Origin: Owenia fusiformis
Taxonomy: Eukaryota > Annelida > Polychaeta > Sabellida > Oweniidae
Length of the DNA stretch: 64,000 nucleotides
Reading direction: 5' to 3'
Assembly: GCA_903813345.2 (NCBI GenBank)
Contig: CAIIXF020000003.1
Span: 7,151,815 to 7,215,814, forward strand
Of the stretch, positions 1-11,516 are shown one piece after another. A model generated the notes under the pieces. The model was not told the origin of the DNA. It worked only from the letters and a program-made list of their open reading frames with translations, and ran no database searches. The position numbers were made by a program, and so were the translations under genes. Each line of letters starts with the position of its first letter. Within the stretch, counting starts at the first letter, position 1.

Positions 1-404
1 TCAGGGTCAGGTCGAGCCAGAAAAAGTGTCGGGTCAGGTAATTTCGGGTGAGGTCAGAAGACAACAGAAAAATGAATTAAGTACTAGCAACTGAAACGAT
101 TTTGTGGTGAATAAAAGGCACATATAAGACTGTTTAAGTCTGCATTACTAAATGTTATGCTTTGATTAAATTGTTAGAGAAGAACTGTAAATTATTTTAT
201 GTTCATAATTTTTAAGTATACACGAAATAGGCCAGCTAAAAGTTTACAATTTTTGCCGGGAATATAACAGTGTAACACATTTTACGACAATTTATGATAT
301 TCCTAAGTGTGCTGACCCAACCTGAAATTGATAAGTAGGTGTTTGTGACCCGAGCCTTCAGACCCGAGATTCGGGTTGACTTCGGGTCGGTGTGACACCT
401 CTAG
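1..404. mobile_element. Possible end of a hAT-like DNA transposon
   Basis: Both 1-60 and 345-404 carry repeated GGGTC/GGGTCAGG and CGGGT motifs in the same orientation, and the segment stops at GTGTGACACCTCT near 402. Dispersed GACCCG motifs close to a GAGGTGTCAC terminus are seen in some hAT-type elements. The other end lies outside the window and no transposase is visible, so the class is a guess. Confidence 0.28.
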
Positions 405-1001
405 TTGTGAATGAATGTTCTTAGATTAATAATGTTACGTTGAGGTGCAACCTTTTATGAGTGACTATTGGATCATGATCAACAGTTTTGGTAAAATGAA
501 GTTCATGAAGCCCTCCACCCCTGTAACAAAACTTGAGAAGTGCTCATTTTTCCAAATTTTGATTGTGATTACAATTGTTCAACTTGACTAGTATTTTAAT
601 ATTTAGATATGTGTGGCTTTCATAAATTCATCAGATCTAACTTCAACTTCTTAATAAAAGTGCATCATTCTAATATTACTTTTTTCCAGGAGCAAGGGAC
701 CAATTTTCACACAAATAAAACTGCCATTTAACCCCTCCCACTCAAACCTTGCAAACTTTCTTATTCAACAAATGTAGACCTTTTCCCTATATCAGTTGAC
801 TAATATGATCAGTGTACAAAATAGCTAACATTGATTGAGGATCTTCAATGGTGTTTTGATTTTAATTTTTGACCTTTTGAAGAGTATTTTAGAGTCATTT
901 TTTGGGGTTTAGTTGACAATCAATCAGTAAAATACAAATGTTAAGTAAATTGAATATATTGTTAATCAATAAAAGTAGTAAAAATAAATTAAACTCCTTA
1001 C
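405..1001. other. No gene recognised; probable intron of the 1002-1246 gene or intergenic DNA
   Basis: AT-rich sequence with no long open frame. If the exon at 1002-1246 is real, its intron begins at 1001 on the minus strand and this stretch would be intronic. I could not identify the next exon. Confidence 0.4.
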
Positions 1002-1246
1002 CTTGAACACCTTTTTATTATTTTTTTAGGGTCATATTCTTTGTATTCCATTACTATTTGAATTATGTAATTGTAGTTCACCCCATATTTCTTTCCTGGT
1101 TTTTGTTGATTTGTCGGGAAATATCCTTGTGCTTGTTTTGTATCAATTTTGGAGTACACTGCTTCAACGGTCTTTTTGAACTTTTCAAATTCTTCCTCTT
1201 CTTTTTTTTGAGCATCTAGCGACTTCTTTTTCCTTGATCTACCCAT
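1002..1246 (-). CDS. Candidate first coding exon of an unrecognised gene (partial)
   Basis: Reading the minus strand from ATG at 1246 gives 81 codons plus two bases of a strongly charged protein. The first 30 residues are rich in K, R and E (MGRSRKKKSLD...), followed by a tyrosine-containing stretch (YGVNYNYII). The reading ends at a good donor, CAAG|GTAAGG, with the intron starting at 1001. About 26 bases upstream of the ATG lies a plausible acceptor (TTTGTACAG at 1273), and the short leader between them has an in-frame TAA, which supports this ATG. The pattern is a first coding exon behind a 5' UTR intron, the same build as the zinc-finger gene at 10644. I do not recognise the family. The downstream exon is unidentified, and a chance ORF remains possible. 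Confidence 0.42.
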
Positions 1247-1278
1247 TTCAACTTCAGTTGCTTGGATTTATTCTGTAC

Positions 1279-2934
1279 AAACAAAGCTGTTACTGACCCA
1301 GCTTATAACCTTGTTTATTTTCTGTAAAATATCAGTCTGAATATTTAATAATTTTACTTCATTAATTCAACAGCCTATAGATTTTTTCAAAGCAAACATA
1401 TAACATAACATATGTTACTTAACGATTTAAGCCTTAGACTCAGTGCAATGTGGAATTGATTATTTCTTGAAGGTGTTGCTCTCCAAAATTTGCACGAGAT
1501 GCTTATCATCGACTGTAAAGGTCCATGTGCATTGTGCAGTATGGCAAGTGATTTTAGATTGTCATATCTTTCATCATGGGTACTTTCTGGCCATCAATAC
1601 AGTGGTTTTTATTAAAACAATATTTTTTTCTTTCAAGTGAAGCGCCCAACCCGCTTCACAGAGTTCCAAAAATAACGAGGAATGACCAAGTATTAACGAA
1701 TATATCAGAAAAAAATCAAAGGATGGGTATCGATATGGCAAACTTTTTGAACACACGTTTCTCTTAAACCAGTCATCAAAAAATTCTGAAAATTTTACAC
1801 ATTGTCAATTTAATGGTCATCCTTTAAATGGTAACAATATAATTTGAAATACGGTAGATATATATACTTTTCTCTGTATTGTTTTAGAAAAAACATCGGA
1901 CACTTTTTTTGGTCTTGGTATCATATGTTCGGAATGATATGAAACATCTATCTGAACCTCATTGGAACAAAATGACATAAACACAACGTGTTTAAGTCTC
2001 TCAATATTGTAAGTATACAAAGGAAAGTTTGGTTGATTTAAAAAAGTATCTTGTTAATGAAATTAAAGGTTAATCTTAGTTTTTATCTTTTTCGGGGGTT
2101 TTTGTTTTAATTTTTTGAATACTTTTTGTTGAATCAACCAAAATTTCCTTTGTACAACTATAATATTGGAAAGTCTAAGAAAATGTTGTATATGCTATTT
2201 TGTTAAAACAAGCTTCGGAAAGATATTTTATCTCATTCTCAAGAAATGGTAAAAAGGAACAAAAAACTATTGCACTAAAAAACAAAAAAAATTAACAAAA
2301 ACAGTTATATAAAATATATAAAAATTATTTTCGCATTAAATTGTTGTCAATCAGTCAACATTACATAAAAGACCGTGTTTTTTACAGAATGTTTTCAATA
2401 ATTGGTTTAAGAGAAAAACATTGTTGAATTCAGTTCTCCATATCGATACCGATCCTTTCCAAAGAAATATAGTGGGCTATAATAGAAAACATGACGCATT
2501 TTGTAAATCGATTCTTTTTAAGATTTCTCGACTTTTACAAGAAAAAATGATGATCTGTCATCAAATTAAAAAAACAAGGTATAACTTTAGATCGATATCT
2601 AACAGTCTATAGTGGAAATATAGGAGATAATCGTGGAAAACAATTCCTTCACCTCGAGGGGCTCTGCTGGGGAGTTCTTCAATCACAGTGTCAATATAGT
2701 TAGATTCTTGCTTTATTTTAGCGATCTTTACCGTATTCTCTCCAATAATGATACATATCATTATTGTAAAAATATGCTGTTACTTTCGTTGCAAATAAGG
2801 CATTTTTGGCAAGAAAAATTCCCATATATGAAATTCCCGGGGATTTTTGACTTCTCTCATATATGGACGCTCTTTGTAATGGGTTACAATGGGAATTTCA
2901 ATTTCAAAAGCGCCTTGGGCGCTTATTATGGCGA
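1279..2934. other. Intergenic, no gene recognised
   Basis: Short ORFs on both strands look random and carry no domain signature. Positions about 1520-1556 hold a reverse-complement fragment of the repeat found at 2935 and 4513 (the TGCAGTATGGCAAGTGATT motif). Nothing else is recognised. Confidence 0.5.
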
Positions 2935-3090
2935 ATATGGTATCTAGAATCACTTGCCATACTGCACATGGACCTTTAGGAAATAATGCCTGAAAGGAAT
3001 GTTCATTATCCCATTGAACGAAGTTCGGAGGGATATAGGGAACACCTCCGTCCGTCCGTCCAGGCAATAACTCAAATACCGTTGGCCCGA
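2935..3090 (+). repeat. Dispersed repeat with hairpin head and CCGTCC run, copy 1
   Basis: This copy matches 4513-4668 almost base for base. It contains ATCCCATTGAACGAAGTTCG, then a GGGATATAG motif, a CCGTCCGTCCGTCC run and GGCAATAACTCAAATACCG. The second half is a diverged version of the 5' end of the element at 43059-44260. The 70 bases before the hairpin are also shared between the two copies, so they belong to the repeat. Confidence 0.7.
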
Positions 3091-3249
3091 TTTTGTTCAT
3101 ATTTTGTACACATATATCTTTAGTGCCGATTTTACAGTAATTTAGGTGCAATATGTAAAACTGTAATAGCAATATGTTTTATATGTTAAAAAATTATATA
3201 GGACATTAATAAATCTAGAAATGTAGATATTCAAGAAGCACATTCGTCT

Positions 3250-4330
3250 ACGCGGTAGCTAGGCGTCGTCGTTGGTTAAAGTCCCTGTCTAAAGTTTGAA
3301 AATATTTTTTTATCATTCATTTACTATTTGACAGGACTTAAAAAGTGATTTTAATTTTTTTTTGAAAAAAAAGTTGTGAGCATTTCATTTCTCAAATATT
3401 CAAATTTCCCGCCATTTTTCAAAAAAAGTTGAAATTTCTTAATCATCAAATATTTCTTAATGCATTTCAAAAAAGATTATATTTTTAACACCAATGCAAA
3501 GGTTGAACAAAAGACACACTATTTCAACAATAAAATCATATTAAATGGGCCACTTCAATGTTTTAGCTTATCAAAAATATTTTGAAACATTAGTGATGTC
3601 ACTAAGGTAACAAAAACTTTTTGAAAAAAATTGAATTTTTTTTTTCGATGTTAATCTTTTCTAAATATGCTAGACTTTCATAGAAAACCAATATTGATTG
3701 TCTAACCAGGTTAAAAGGAAGAATAAATTATGTTTTAGATATCATTGTACCATTGGTCTCTATGAGAACTAAAATTTTGAAATGCATTTTTCTCAGAACC
3801 ATTTTCATGCACTGATAAGTTCATTTCTCGCTTGTTTATTAACTGATTTTCTTGATTTTTTGGGCAAAAAACATGAGAGGATGTATGCTATGCATTGGTA
3901 TGAATTGTGGCTAATTAGAAGATATGAGTGACCTCTAAAAGTTGGTTTTAAATAAATTCACAAATTTTGGAACAAAAAGTCTATCAAAAACCACTTTTTG
4001 AAATTAAAAAAAAAAGTTTCACATATCACACTTTGATAACATTGGGTATAAGCCAAAGTGGTTTAAACTTTACATGGGGCCTTTAAAAACAAAACAAAAC
4101 AAACAACAAAGCAATGAGCGTTTGTAAAATATAGTTACTTTTTTATAATTGCATTACAATTAGGTGCTAGGCCAATCTTGGTCGGCGGCGTGCATCTACG
4201 CGGTAGCTAGGCGTCGTCGTCAGTTAAAAAGCAACAACATTGTTTGTTTGTAAATAATGATTATTTTCAATTTAACATAAATTGTATACATGTATCTCCT
4301 TTATATAAAGGGCAATAAATATATACATAC
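3250..4330. repeat. AT-rich stretch with dispersed repeat pieces
   Basis: TCTACGCGGTAGCTAGGCGT occurs near 3248 and again near 4193. The block around 3780-4090 is related in reverse complement to 61975-62345: the motif joining AAAGGCCCCATG to CACTTTGGCT and the motif TTCTGAGAAAAA-TGCATT are shared. No coding potential is seen. Confidence 0.45.
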
Positions 4331-4668
4331 ATACATACACATGGCAGCCATCTTGAAAAATGGCGGTCTTTACGCGTTATTTTACAATTTTTGCTGTAAC
4401 TCATAAAGTAGTGGAGCGATTTTGTTCATATTTGGTTTGTGAATAATATAAGCATGGCACACTGTCCAATGACACTTTTGGTAGAAGGCGGTCATTTTGA
4501 AAAATGGCCCCCATATGGTATCTAGAATCACTTGCCATACTGCACATGGACCTTTAGGAAATAATGCCTGAAAGGAATGTTCATTATCCCATTGAACGAA
4601 GTTCGGAGGGATATAGGGAACACCTCTGTCCGTCCGTCCAGGCAATAACTCAAATACCGTTGGCCCGA
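4330..4668 (+). repeat. Dispersed repeat copy 2 with element-C-like monomer upstream
   Basis: Positions 4513-4668 duplicate 2935-3090. Positions 4330-4512 hold two AAAATGGC-type segments with the order 'taactcataaagta...gcgattttgttcat', like a diverged monomer of the 43059-44260 element. The region looks like a rearranged fragment of that family. Confidence 0.55.
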
Positions 4669-5885
4669 CTTTTTGCAAAGGTCAAATTGGCAACTCAGTC
4701 CAGTTCCATCACCATGGCAAGGACATAAAACAAATGCGCTATTGATTATTTCATGCTCTGCTGTCATATGAAATACTTTGTTTGGATTAGCTGGAATCAG
4801 ACACACCTTACTTAGCTATGTGTGAATTTAATATCAAGATTAACATTACATGTTTTATAGTTGAATCAATAACTGAACAGTTCAAAAGAACTTTTTGGAA
4901 TTCAAATTGATAATGATAACATGCACATTTTTAATATCATTGAATATAATCACAAAATGCTTACCTCTTTTTGCGTCATCTACAAAGCTATGATTGACAC
5001 ATAGATTTATATTACATTGTAAAAAATAGAATTAAGAGTTCTGAGAACTGTAGGTAATTATTAACTTATCTACATCCATTGTGTTTTATCAGTTGTAAGT
5101 GCTATCATTCTGATATTGTATTTGATATATAAGGTATACCATGTTAAAGGCTAATATAAAATAACACATGAAAATAGTTATGAAGAAGAAAGGTAATATT
5201 AGTATTATATGTGACATATATTTGAATCAGTAATGTTAACTCACAAATCAATGGGACAGATGGGATACAAGGAGGGGGGGGGGTCAATGACCCCAAATTC
5301 AAAGATGACATACGCTTATAATGTAAACCTGTATTGAGATGACATACGTCTCCGATTGGTCAAAATCGACAAGCAAAATAGCGGCCTCAAAATTTTCGAA
5401 ATATGCTTCAAATAATATTGTGTTCATTTCTGGTGTGTTAACCAATACCAGAGTTTCTTATTTCATATCAAGATAAAGAAAAGTGAACAGAATATACATC
5501 AATTAAAACATCGCATCGAAGTTTAGTATTTGGAAACTAGCCAGTGAAAATTCAAACAGACTAAGGTGGTTAGCAAGAGAGATGTACTTTTGTTTGTTAT
5601 CTCTAACATGTCCTTCATTTGAAAAAGATAGTTACTGCTATATGGTTCTATATCTCTTAAGATAAAACTTTTTAACATTCAATGTCATGATTCAAATTGG
5701 AAATAAAACCTTTTTACATTTAACGACAAGGTATATCCAGTGTGAGTCAGACAAAATGCTACCTACCCACATAATGTTGCATAACTTTTTCTATCTGCAT
5801 AAATTCTGACTTGTCCTTTTGCATAGTAAAACTTTACTCCATGGAGCAGCTCCAGAGGAAGTTTTAGATTACTAGCTGAATTACT
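4669..5885. other. Intergenic, no gene recognised
   Basis: No ORF with a recognisable domain. A G-homopolymer tract lies at about 5272-5283. Confidence 0.5.
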
Positions 5886-6312
5886 CAGATGCGAGTAGGT
5901 AGTTACCAGTTCCGCCACCAGGTGGCTGGTTCTGGGGAATTAACATGGCAGGGTATTACAAAATTCCCTTAAACTTGAATATGCATCAGTTTTAGTGGTT
6001 CACTTTTTATATTACCCTTATGTATCTGATAGTTATACAAATTAAAATATGTCCAGTAAAAGAAAATATTATCTGCCCAACACAAGAAAAGATATTTCAC
6101 TTTTTGTGGTTTTACAACATGGGGTCTACGGGGAATCTCCCCGACCTAGAAGTTATATTTTCAAAGAAAATTAAATTTTCAAAGTTGATAAACTCTTTTC
6201 AAAACCATAATTTCTAAAGGTAACTTTACATGTAGATTCCAAATATGACATCAGTTTGACTGAATTATGAATTTTTGATGACGTAAATCAAGATTATTTC
6301 TACTCGCATCTG
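5886..6312. mobile_element. MITE family G, most complete copy (427 bp)
   Basis: The element is bounded by a perfect 13-bp terminal inverted repeat, CAGATGCGAGTAG and CTACTCGCATCTG. It has no coding capacity. Internal landmarks are GGTAGTTACCAGTT near the left end and GATGACGTAAATCAAGATTA near the right end. Diverged copies lie at about 16575-16676 (inverted), 33748-33986, 50284-50610, 55899-56227 and 59735-60121. Confidence 0.75.
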
Positions 6313-6825
6313 GGATATTAGATGCACCTTTATGAGCATTACAAGATGTTTGGTCTATTCCTTTGCAGGCACGCCTGGATTTTACACAAAAATGGCATCC
6401 ACCTTTTGTAACAGAATTGTGTAAAAATGTTATAATGACTTGTCATGTTCGATCTGGATAGATAAAAGGTTACCCTTCGCAATAGTGCGGCTTGCTTCTG
6501 TAAATATAGCTTCATCTAATTGACAAGCACTGTATTCCAGGGTAATAAAAGGTTCTATCTCATTTAAACTCATTGTTGTGTTACAGATGCAAAAGGTTCT
6601 ATCTCCAAAACTATTTTCTTTAAAAGTAGCCTTAAACGTTGACATTTCTTGCCATCCTGATCAGGAATGATTCATCTTGGCTATATGATGCATAAGCATT
6701 TATGTGAAAATTCTACTTTACTGTATCACAAAGATAGAGGAACCTAAATGTTTGTTCTCTGTTTTCTCAAATATGGTACAAGTGGACATAGAACCTTTTA
6801 ATAGTGAAGGGACGATATTATGAAA

Positions 6826-6874
6826 TGAAACGTTATAATGGTCCTCAATGGGATTTTTAACTGCAATAGCAAAT
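6826..6874 (-). repeat. Inverted fragment of the 452-bp repeat end
   Basis: About 47 bases match, in reverse complement, the first bases of the direct repeats at 29239 and 30559. The match starts at TTGCAGTTAAAAATCCCATT. It marks that sequence as the mobile or recurrent terminus of an element. Confidence 0.65.
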
Positions 6875-6964
6875 ATTAGTAACCTGCCATCTATATGAAG
6901 ACTGCATCACTCATTGGATAAACGATAAAAGACCATTGACACAGAAATGATATATTATGAGGTT

Positions 6965-7287
6965 ATATAATGGTTGATTCCGTATATCGTGTTTATACTC
7001 AAGTGAGTATATGATATATTCACGAGTGACTGAAGGGAATGAGTGAATATATCATATACTCGCGAGAGTATAACGATATACAGAATCAACCATTATATGA
7101 TCTTATTATCCCACCCTTATCTTTAATCAATAAAATATTACTCTAAATTGAGCAATTGTATATCAAGTCGAAGAGTTGTATACGCTATCCAGGAGTTGTA
7201 TATCGTTCTCAATAGTTGTATACGATGAGTGTATTGCAGTTATACAATGCTATTATACAATCATATAAAGCACTTAGGGTGGGATAA
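6965..7287. mobile_element. Palindrome plus inverted-repeat element (non-coding)
   Basis: A long imperfect palindrome spans 6965-7098, with ATATAATGGTTGATTC at one end and its complement at the other. Its central loop is GTGACTGAAGGGAATGAG. Next to it, TTATCCCACCCT (7106-7117) and AGGGTGGGATAA (7276-7287) form a perfect 12-bp inverted pair. Between these are several short GTTGTATA repeats. The same two-part build appears at 49367 and 61029. Confidence 0.6.
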
Positions 7288-7884
7288 ATAAATGATACAA
7301 CATGTAATATGATCATAGTAACTATAAACACCTGTATGGGTGTCAATTGGCTGTAAACTGAATACTGATGAAATTGACAACTAAAACAACTATGCAAACT
7401 GAAAAATATGAATTTCTTGACATGTTGTGTTCTAAGAAGAAAAAAATCATTTTTGAAGATTTTTAACAAGGAATAGAAAACTTCAACGCAAATTCATTTT
7501 TTCTCTTAACAATAATTTTATTTAGAGCAGTAGTAAAACAGTTTATTTACATTTCACACATCCATGTTAAAAATATTTTTTAAAAGCTAGGAATGTATGC
7601 CCAGCCATTCATTTCCCGGCTTAGGATTGTTTGACTATTTAGTTTAATTAATTTAGATATCTCGGAATGACATCCACCTTACCTTACCATTTATCTAGTT
7701 TCTATCTCTTTTTTGGTTGCCCCTATAAGCTAATTCCTAGATATGGTGCAGATATAATTCATAATGTCTATAGAAAAATACATGTATATACATTTGTAAA
7801 TAATTTTTATAATCAATTTTGGATACCCTACATTTTCTATTTAAACTACCGTATATATTTTTTTATTTGAAATAGTTCATTATA
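7288..7884. other. Intergenic, no gene recognised; possible 3' flank of the zinc-finger gene
   Basis: AT-rich. The reverse strand of about 7858-7867 contains AATAAA, which could serve as the polyadenylation signal for the minus-strand gene ending at 8196. This is a weak inference. Confidence 0.35.
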
Positions 7885-8230
7885 ACTGTCACTCTCCCCC
7901 AACTATGAAACTTCCCACCCTTCCCCAACTTTGGTTCATTTTCATTTCTTGAGGGGGGTCATAACTGCTACCCTCCAAAAACTATGAACCCCCCCCCCAA
8001 ACTTTGTAACTGCCCCCTTTCTTGCTCAATGATGGGTCATTGTCAATTTCTTGAGGGGGTCATATGTACCCCCTCCGCCAACTATAAAACTCCCCCTTCC
8101 CTTCCCTTACTGTTTCATTTTTATATCTTGAGAGACAGAGTCATACCTGCCATCCTCCCTATACTATGAATCTTCCCCCTCCCTCTCTTCCCCAGTTATG
8201 GTTCATTGTCATTTCTTGAGGGGGTCACAT
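7885..8230. repeat. Irregular C-rich tandem repeat overlapping the 3' end of the zinc-finger gene
   Basis: About four degenerate units of roughly 76-100 bp each contain CCCC-rich sequence, an AACTATGAA or similar motif, GGTTCATT and TTTCTTGAGGGGGTCA. The last unit overlaps the final codons and stop of the gene at 8196-8230. Confidence 0.7.
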
Positions 8231-8419
8231 TTTGCCCCTTGTTTCCATCATTTTGCTCAGCTTCAGTTCCCTTAGCTTGTTCCTCTTCTCTTTTAGCACG
8301 ACTTTTACGTCCACCTCTTTTTCTTCTTCTCTTTTTACGCTGCTTTTTTGCGTGATCAATATTGAGTCCAGGCACATTGTCATCTGCACCATGCTTCAGG
8401 TGTTTCTCAAGGAGTTTTT
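8196..8419 (-). CDS. Zinc-finger gene, coding exon 3 (basic tail)
   Basis: The acceptor is CCTTCTTGCAG and the first two bases complete a glutamate codon. The exon encodes a short leucine-rich start (KLLEKHLKHG), a long K/R-rich block and an E/Q/N-rich end. The last ten or so residues and the TAA stop lie inside the C-rich tandem repeat. Confidence 0.72.
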
Positions 8420-10644
8420 CTGCAAGAAGGATTTTGTCAATATACAGTTTTAGTTTTTGAAGTTTGCATAAGTTTGCTTGAACACAAATGCTAATTAATA
8501 TTGAATTGGATGTACAATAGCATTCAAAATAAAATATTTTCATAGATGATAAAATCAAACAACTTCTTTTCCTATCTTAATGTATAAATGTATGAGTTAT
8601 AAACTTGGGATATTGCTTGATTTTTCGTTCATTGTAAAATAATATCTTTGTAGCCATGTACTAATATATATATTCACTGCATATAATAACACACAATTAA
8701 TTTCTATAAATGATTTATCTCATCAAGTATGCTGAACTTGTTGGCTCGTTCAGCTACTGCAGTATGGATGTTTTCAATTCCATAGGCATAGTGAGGCATG
8801 AGGCACCAAAATTTTACAGAAATGTATGTTTTCCAGACATTGTTTCAACGAAAACTTTAGAATTGAAAAGCTAAATAGTAATGTACCTCCTTTAAGTGAA
8901 ATTGACCTCGCCTATCTATATTTGCCTCACTTTATTATAGATTCTGACTATGCCTCTGCAAATCTATAAATTCTTCCATAATTATACATTTTTGATCAAT
9001 TCATTTACCTTTTTCATCCTCATTGATATATCCATCATTATCAACACGAGGTTGAATCTGATGTTCCCAGCATCTCCGTCTTTTGAAAATACATCTATCA
9101 CATAAGGAGACTTTGTGAGGCCCACCCTCATTCTCAGGCAAATCATCGATATCAAGTTCGGGAGGAGATCCATCACCAGGTTTTCTGTCCCCAGGCTCCT
9201 TAGAGTAGTAGAAGTATTCATACCTATTCACAGGAATTCAATATTAAACTGTGAACTGACAAGCTTAGTGACTTAAACAAATTCGGAAAAAGTGAGAATG
9301 TTCTCAAAATTGCTGGTTTTCATGGTAACTGCAATGTTGCCACTATTCAGACCCAAGAAATATTCTTTCAAACCATGTCATGATAAAAGTAACAATGTAA
9401 ATGTAATTTACCTAACTTTTTGAAAAAGTGTTTCTAGGATTTTAAGCTAATTGTGATGTCATAGAACTAGAAATGCTTAATGTTTTTGTGATTTTAACAG
9501 AATTTAAACATTTTATACTCTTAAAACCCTGGTGTTCGACAATCAAAAATTCCATTTATTCTCTCATTTGGCCTTATTCTTAAGTATTCCCTCTATATAT
9601 AATAAGTTAAGCCAATGCCTTATCTAGCGCCACCTACCCTTTGTCAGTTAATCACAGGAAATTGAATAGAAATCCCCTTCTCTCATATCCCGCAAATCAT
9701 TTCTCCCTCGCATTCATCTCAAATTCCAACATGGAGAGAGATTCTAAGACAATGACTTCATCGACAAATGGACTCGTCGAAACGTAGGGGACAAGGTATG
9801 TATATATCAAACGCTGCCATCTTTCTTTACATTGGAGAGTTACAAGTATAGCTCCTCATTTTATGTGGTAAAGAAGAAATTATCAGACTTGGTCATACAT
9901 CTTCACCGGGCTCTCGAGAAGGAGATGACTGAACGCAGTCAAAATAAATGTCATTTTTCACCCCTGTTAGATAAACTCGACCAATATTTGGAAATCTGAC
10001 GTCACTCGAACACAGGGCAATGTGAATTTTTCTGAAGAAAATGACTGACCTGTCCTTCGAAGTTCGTATAGATTTTGGAGTATTTCTGTTCCTAGCTATG
10101 AAATGGATAAATAAAACACTTGGCCATAAAACTCTGTGATTCATCGAATGTAAGTAGGCTGAATGATTTAGAAGGAATACGTGAACTTTTTCAGAAAATG
10201 GATTTTTCTATCGTCGAACAGCATACTTTTTAGAGTATATATGCTTCTGTAAGCTACCATATTTATATGTGAGTGTTCCTTCAGTATGAAACATGAAATT
10301 AATTACTTTTTACTGTATACTTACTTCCAAAGTGCGATTTCGACCATTGCCTCAAATATTTCTTTCGGAAAAAAGGGTCCTGTTTTAGCCGCACAGTTTT
10401 CACATCCTTGTTTGAAGAATTTTCCTGTTTTTTGGCGCCTTAAATCAATAACCACCCAACCAAATGCAGAAGTCCATCCTTTTCCACAACTTTTACACCG
10501 GAGGTAAGATTTCCCATAAACCCCCTGCTTTGCAAATTCCTTGATTATATCTTCCTGCGGGCAATATGGAGGATCGAATGATGCCATAACTTCTCTTATT
10601 ATGCGATTGTAATCTACAGGTTCGAAAAATTTCCTTCGTCCCAT
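8196..10644 (-). CDS. 3CxxC-type zinc-finger protein, ZAR1/RTP-like, three coding exons
   Basis: Three minus-strand exons (10644-10325, 9223-9009, 8419-8196) join in frame into 252 residues. Both introns (9224-10324 and 8420-9008) have GT-AG ends: donors GTAAGT and GTAAAT, and acceptors GTGAATAG and CTTCTTGCAG. The protein has three CxxC pairs, CKSC and CENC in exon 1 and CDRC in exon 2, which is the signature of the 3CxxC zinc finger. Between the first two is W-x-SA-F-x-W followed by FFKQGC, the spacing seen in ZAR1 and receptor-transporting proteins. The last exon is a lysine/arginine-rich tail with a KKQRKKRRRKRGGRK block, likely a nuclear/nucleolar or RNA-binding signal. Known members bind RNA or zinc or assist receptor trafficking; the role here is not shown. 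A 5' UTR acceptor (ATTACAG, exon base 10666) lies 22 bases before the ATG. That leader has no in-frame stop, so an upstream start cannot be excluded. Confidence 0.8.
9009..9223 (-). CDS. Zinc-finger gene, coding exon 2
   Basis: The exon starts after GTGAATAG and completes the split lysine codon. It reads YEYFYYSKEPGD, then an acidic stretch, then the third CxxC pair in SLCDRCIFKRRRCWEH. It ends at AAAAG|GTAAAT in phase 1. Confidence 0.78.
10325..10644 (-). CDS. Zinc-finger gene, coding exon 1
   Basis: This exon encodes residues 1-106 plus two bases of codon 107. It holds the first two CxxC pairs (CKSC and CENC) and the conserved aromatic core WTSAFGWVV. It ends at TTTGGAA|GTAAGT. Confidence 0.8.
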
Positions 10645-10665
10645 CTTGATAGTTCCAGTTTTTTC

Positions 10666-10668
10666 CCT
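10666..10668 (-). other. Putative 5' UTR splice acceptor of the zinc-finger gene
   Basis: On the minus strand, TTTTTTCATTACAG precedes the leader that begins at 10666, 22 bases before the ATG. This implies a non-coding first exon farther upstream (higher coordinates), which I cannot place. Confidence 0.5.
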
Positions 10669-10898
10669 GTAATGAAAAAATCATCATTTTTGTGACATTA
10701 TTCTTTTCAGTTATTTTCATTTATATATTTTTACCCAGTGTTATGGCAGTTGCCTTTGTTCTATAATGTACCACGGGCATTCAATAGATTATCTATTAAT
10801 GCCCATGAATGAACTTTGAATATTGCTATAGTTGCTATGGATTTCTAATAAAATAATATTCAATATTATGATACATGTCTTTTGAATAAATGAATATA

Positions 10899-11514
10899 CA
10901 GGGTGGGCCAAAAAAACGCCACTTTTTTTCAAGACACAACTTTTTTATTTTTCAACCTACATACACTAGATTTTGCAGTTATATAGTGCCAAGGGTTCTT
11001 AGTAATAATATAATGTAACAAGTCCTTCAACTTGGATTATATTAGATCTAAAAGGAGAGTTCAATTGGTCCGCCACCCTAATTGATGATATATTTTAGTT
11101 TTAGTCGCCTTGCTGATGTTGCAGTATCAATGAAATGTTAGCTAAGTTTTTTTCAACCTGTCTTAATTGTCAGCTTTAGTTGAGCAATTTTCTAGATTGG
11201 GTGCCTTCATACAATCCCCTGGAGACCTTCCCATACCCAATACTCACTGGGGTTTGCATCGGGGCTATTACCTTGGTGATCATCGTGCTGTATCAGTTCA
11301 GGAACATTTTTCAAATTATGCTTATTTCTCATGGCACACCACATGTTTAAGTGAGATGCTGGTGACATATTTTATTCAAGTAAAGTGTATAATTCATGAT
11401 CCATGGGTAGATAACAACCTCAAGTTTCATTTGGTATGCAAATTATGATTTAATATCAAAAACTGAAAAAGTTACAGCATTTTGAAAAAAAGTGGCGTTT
11501 TTTGGCCCACCCTG
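10899..11514. mobile_element. Mariner-like MITE (616 bp), TA target duplication
   Basis: The long inverted termini start CAGGGTGGGCCAAAAAA and extend through CGCCACTTTTTTTCAA. TA dinucleotides flank it at 10897-10898 and 11515-11516. These ends are typical of the Tc1/mariner group. The inside has no transposase; a 93-codon ORF at 11167-11448 has no catalytic motif. Confidence 0.85.
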
Positions 11515-11516
11515 TA

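Noticed and set aside
2780-3172. 130-codon minus-strand ORF, similar to the one at 4382-4678
   Set aside because: The similarity is caused by the shared dispersed repeat (2935-3090 and 4513-4668), not by a gene family.
11167-11448. 93-codon ORF inside the MITE at 10899-11514 as a transposase remnant
   Set aside because: No catalytic D, DD or helix-turn-helix motif, and no other frame supports it.
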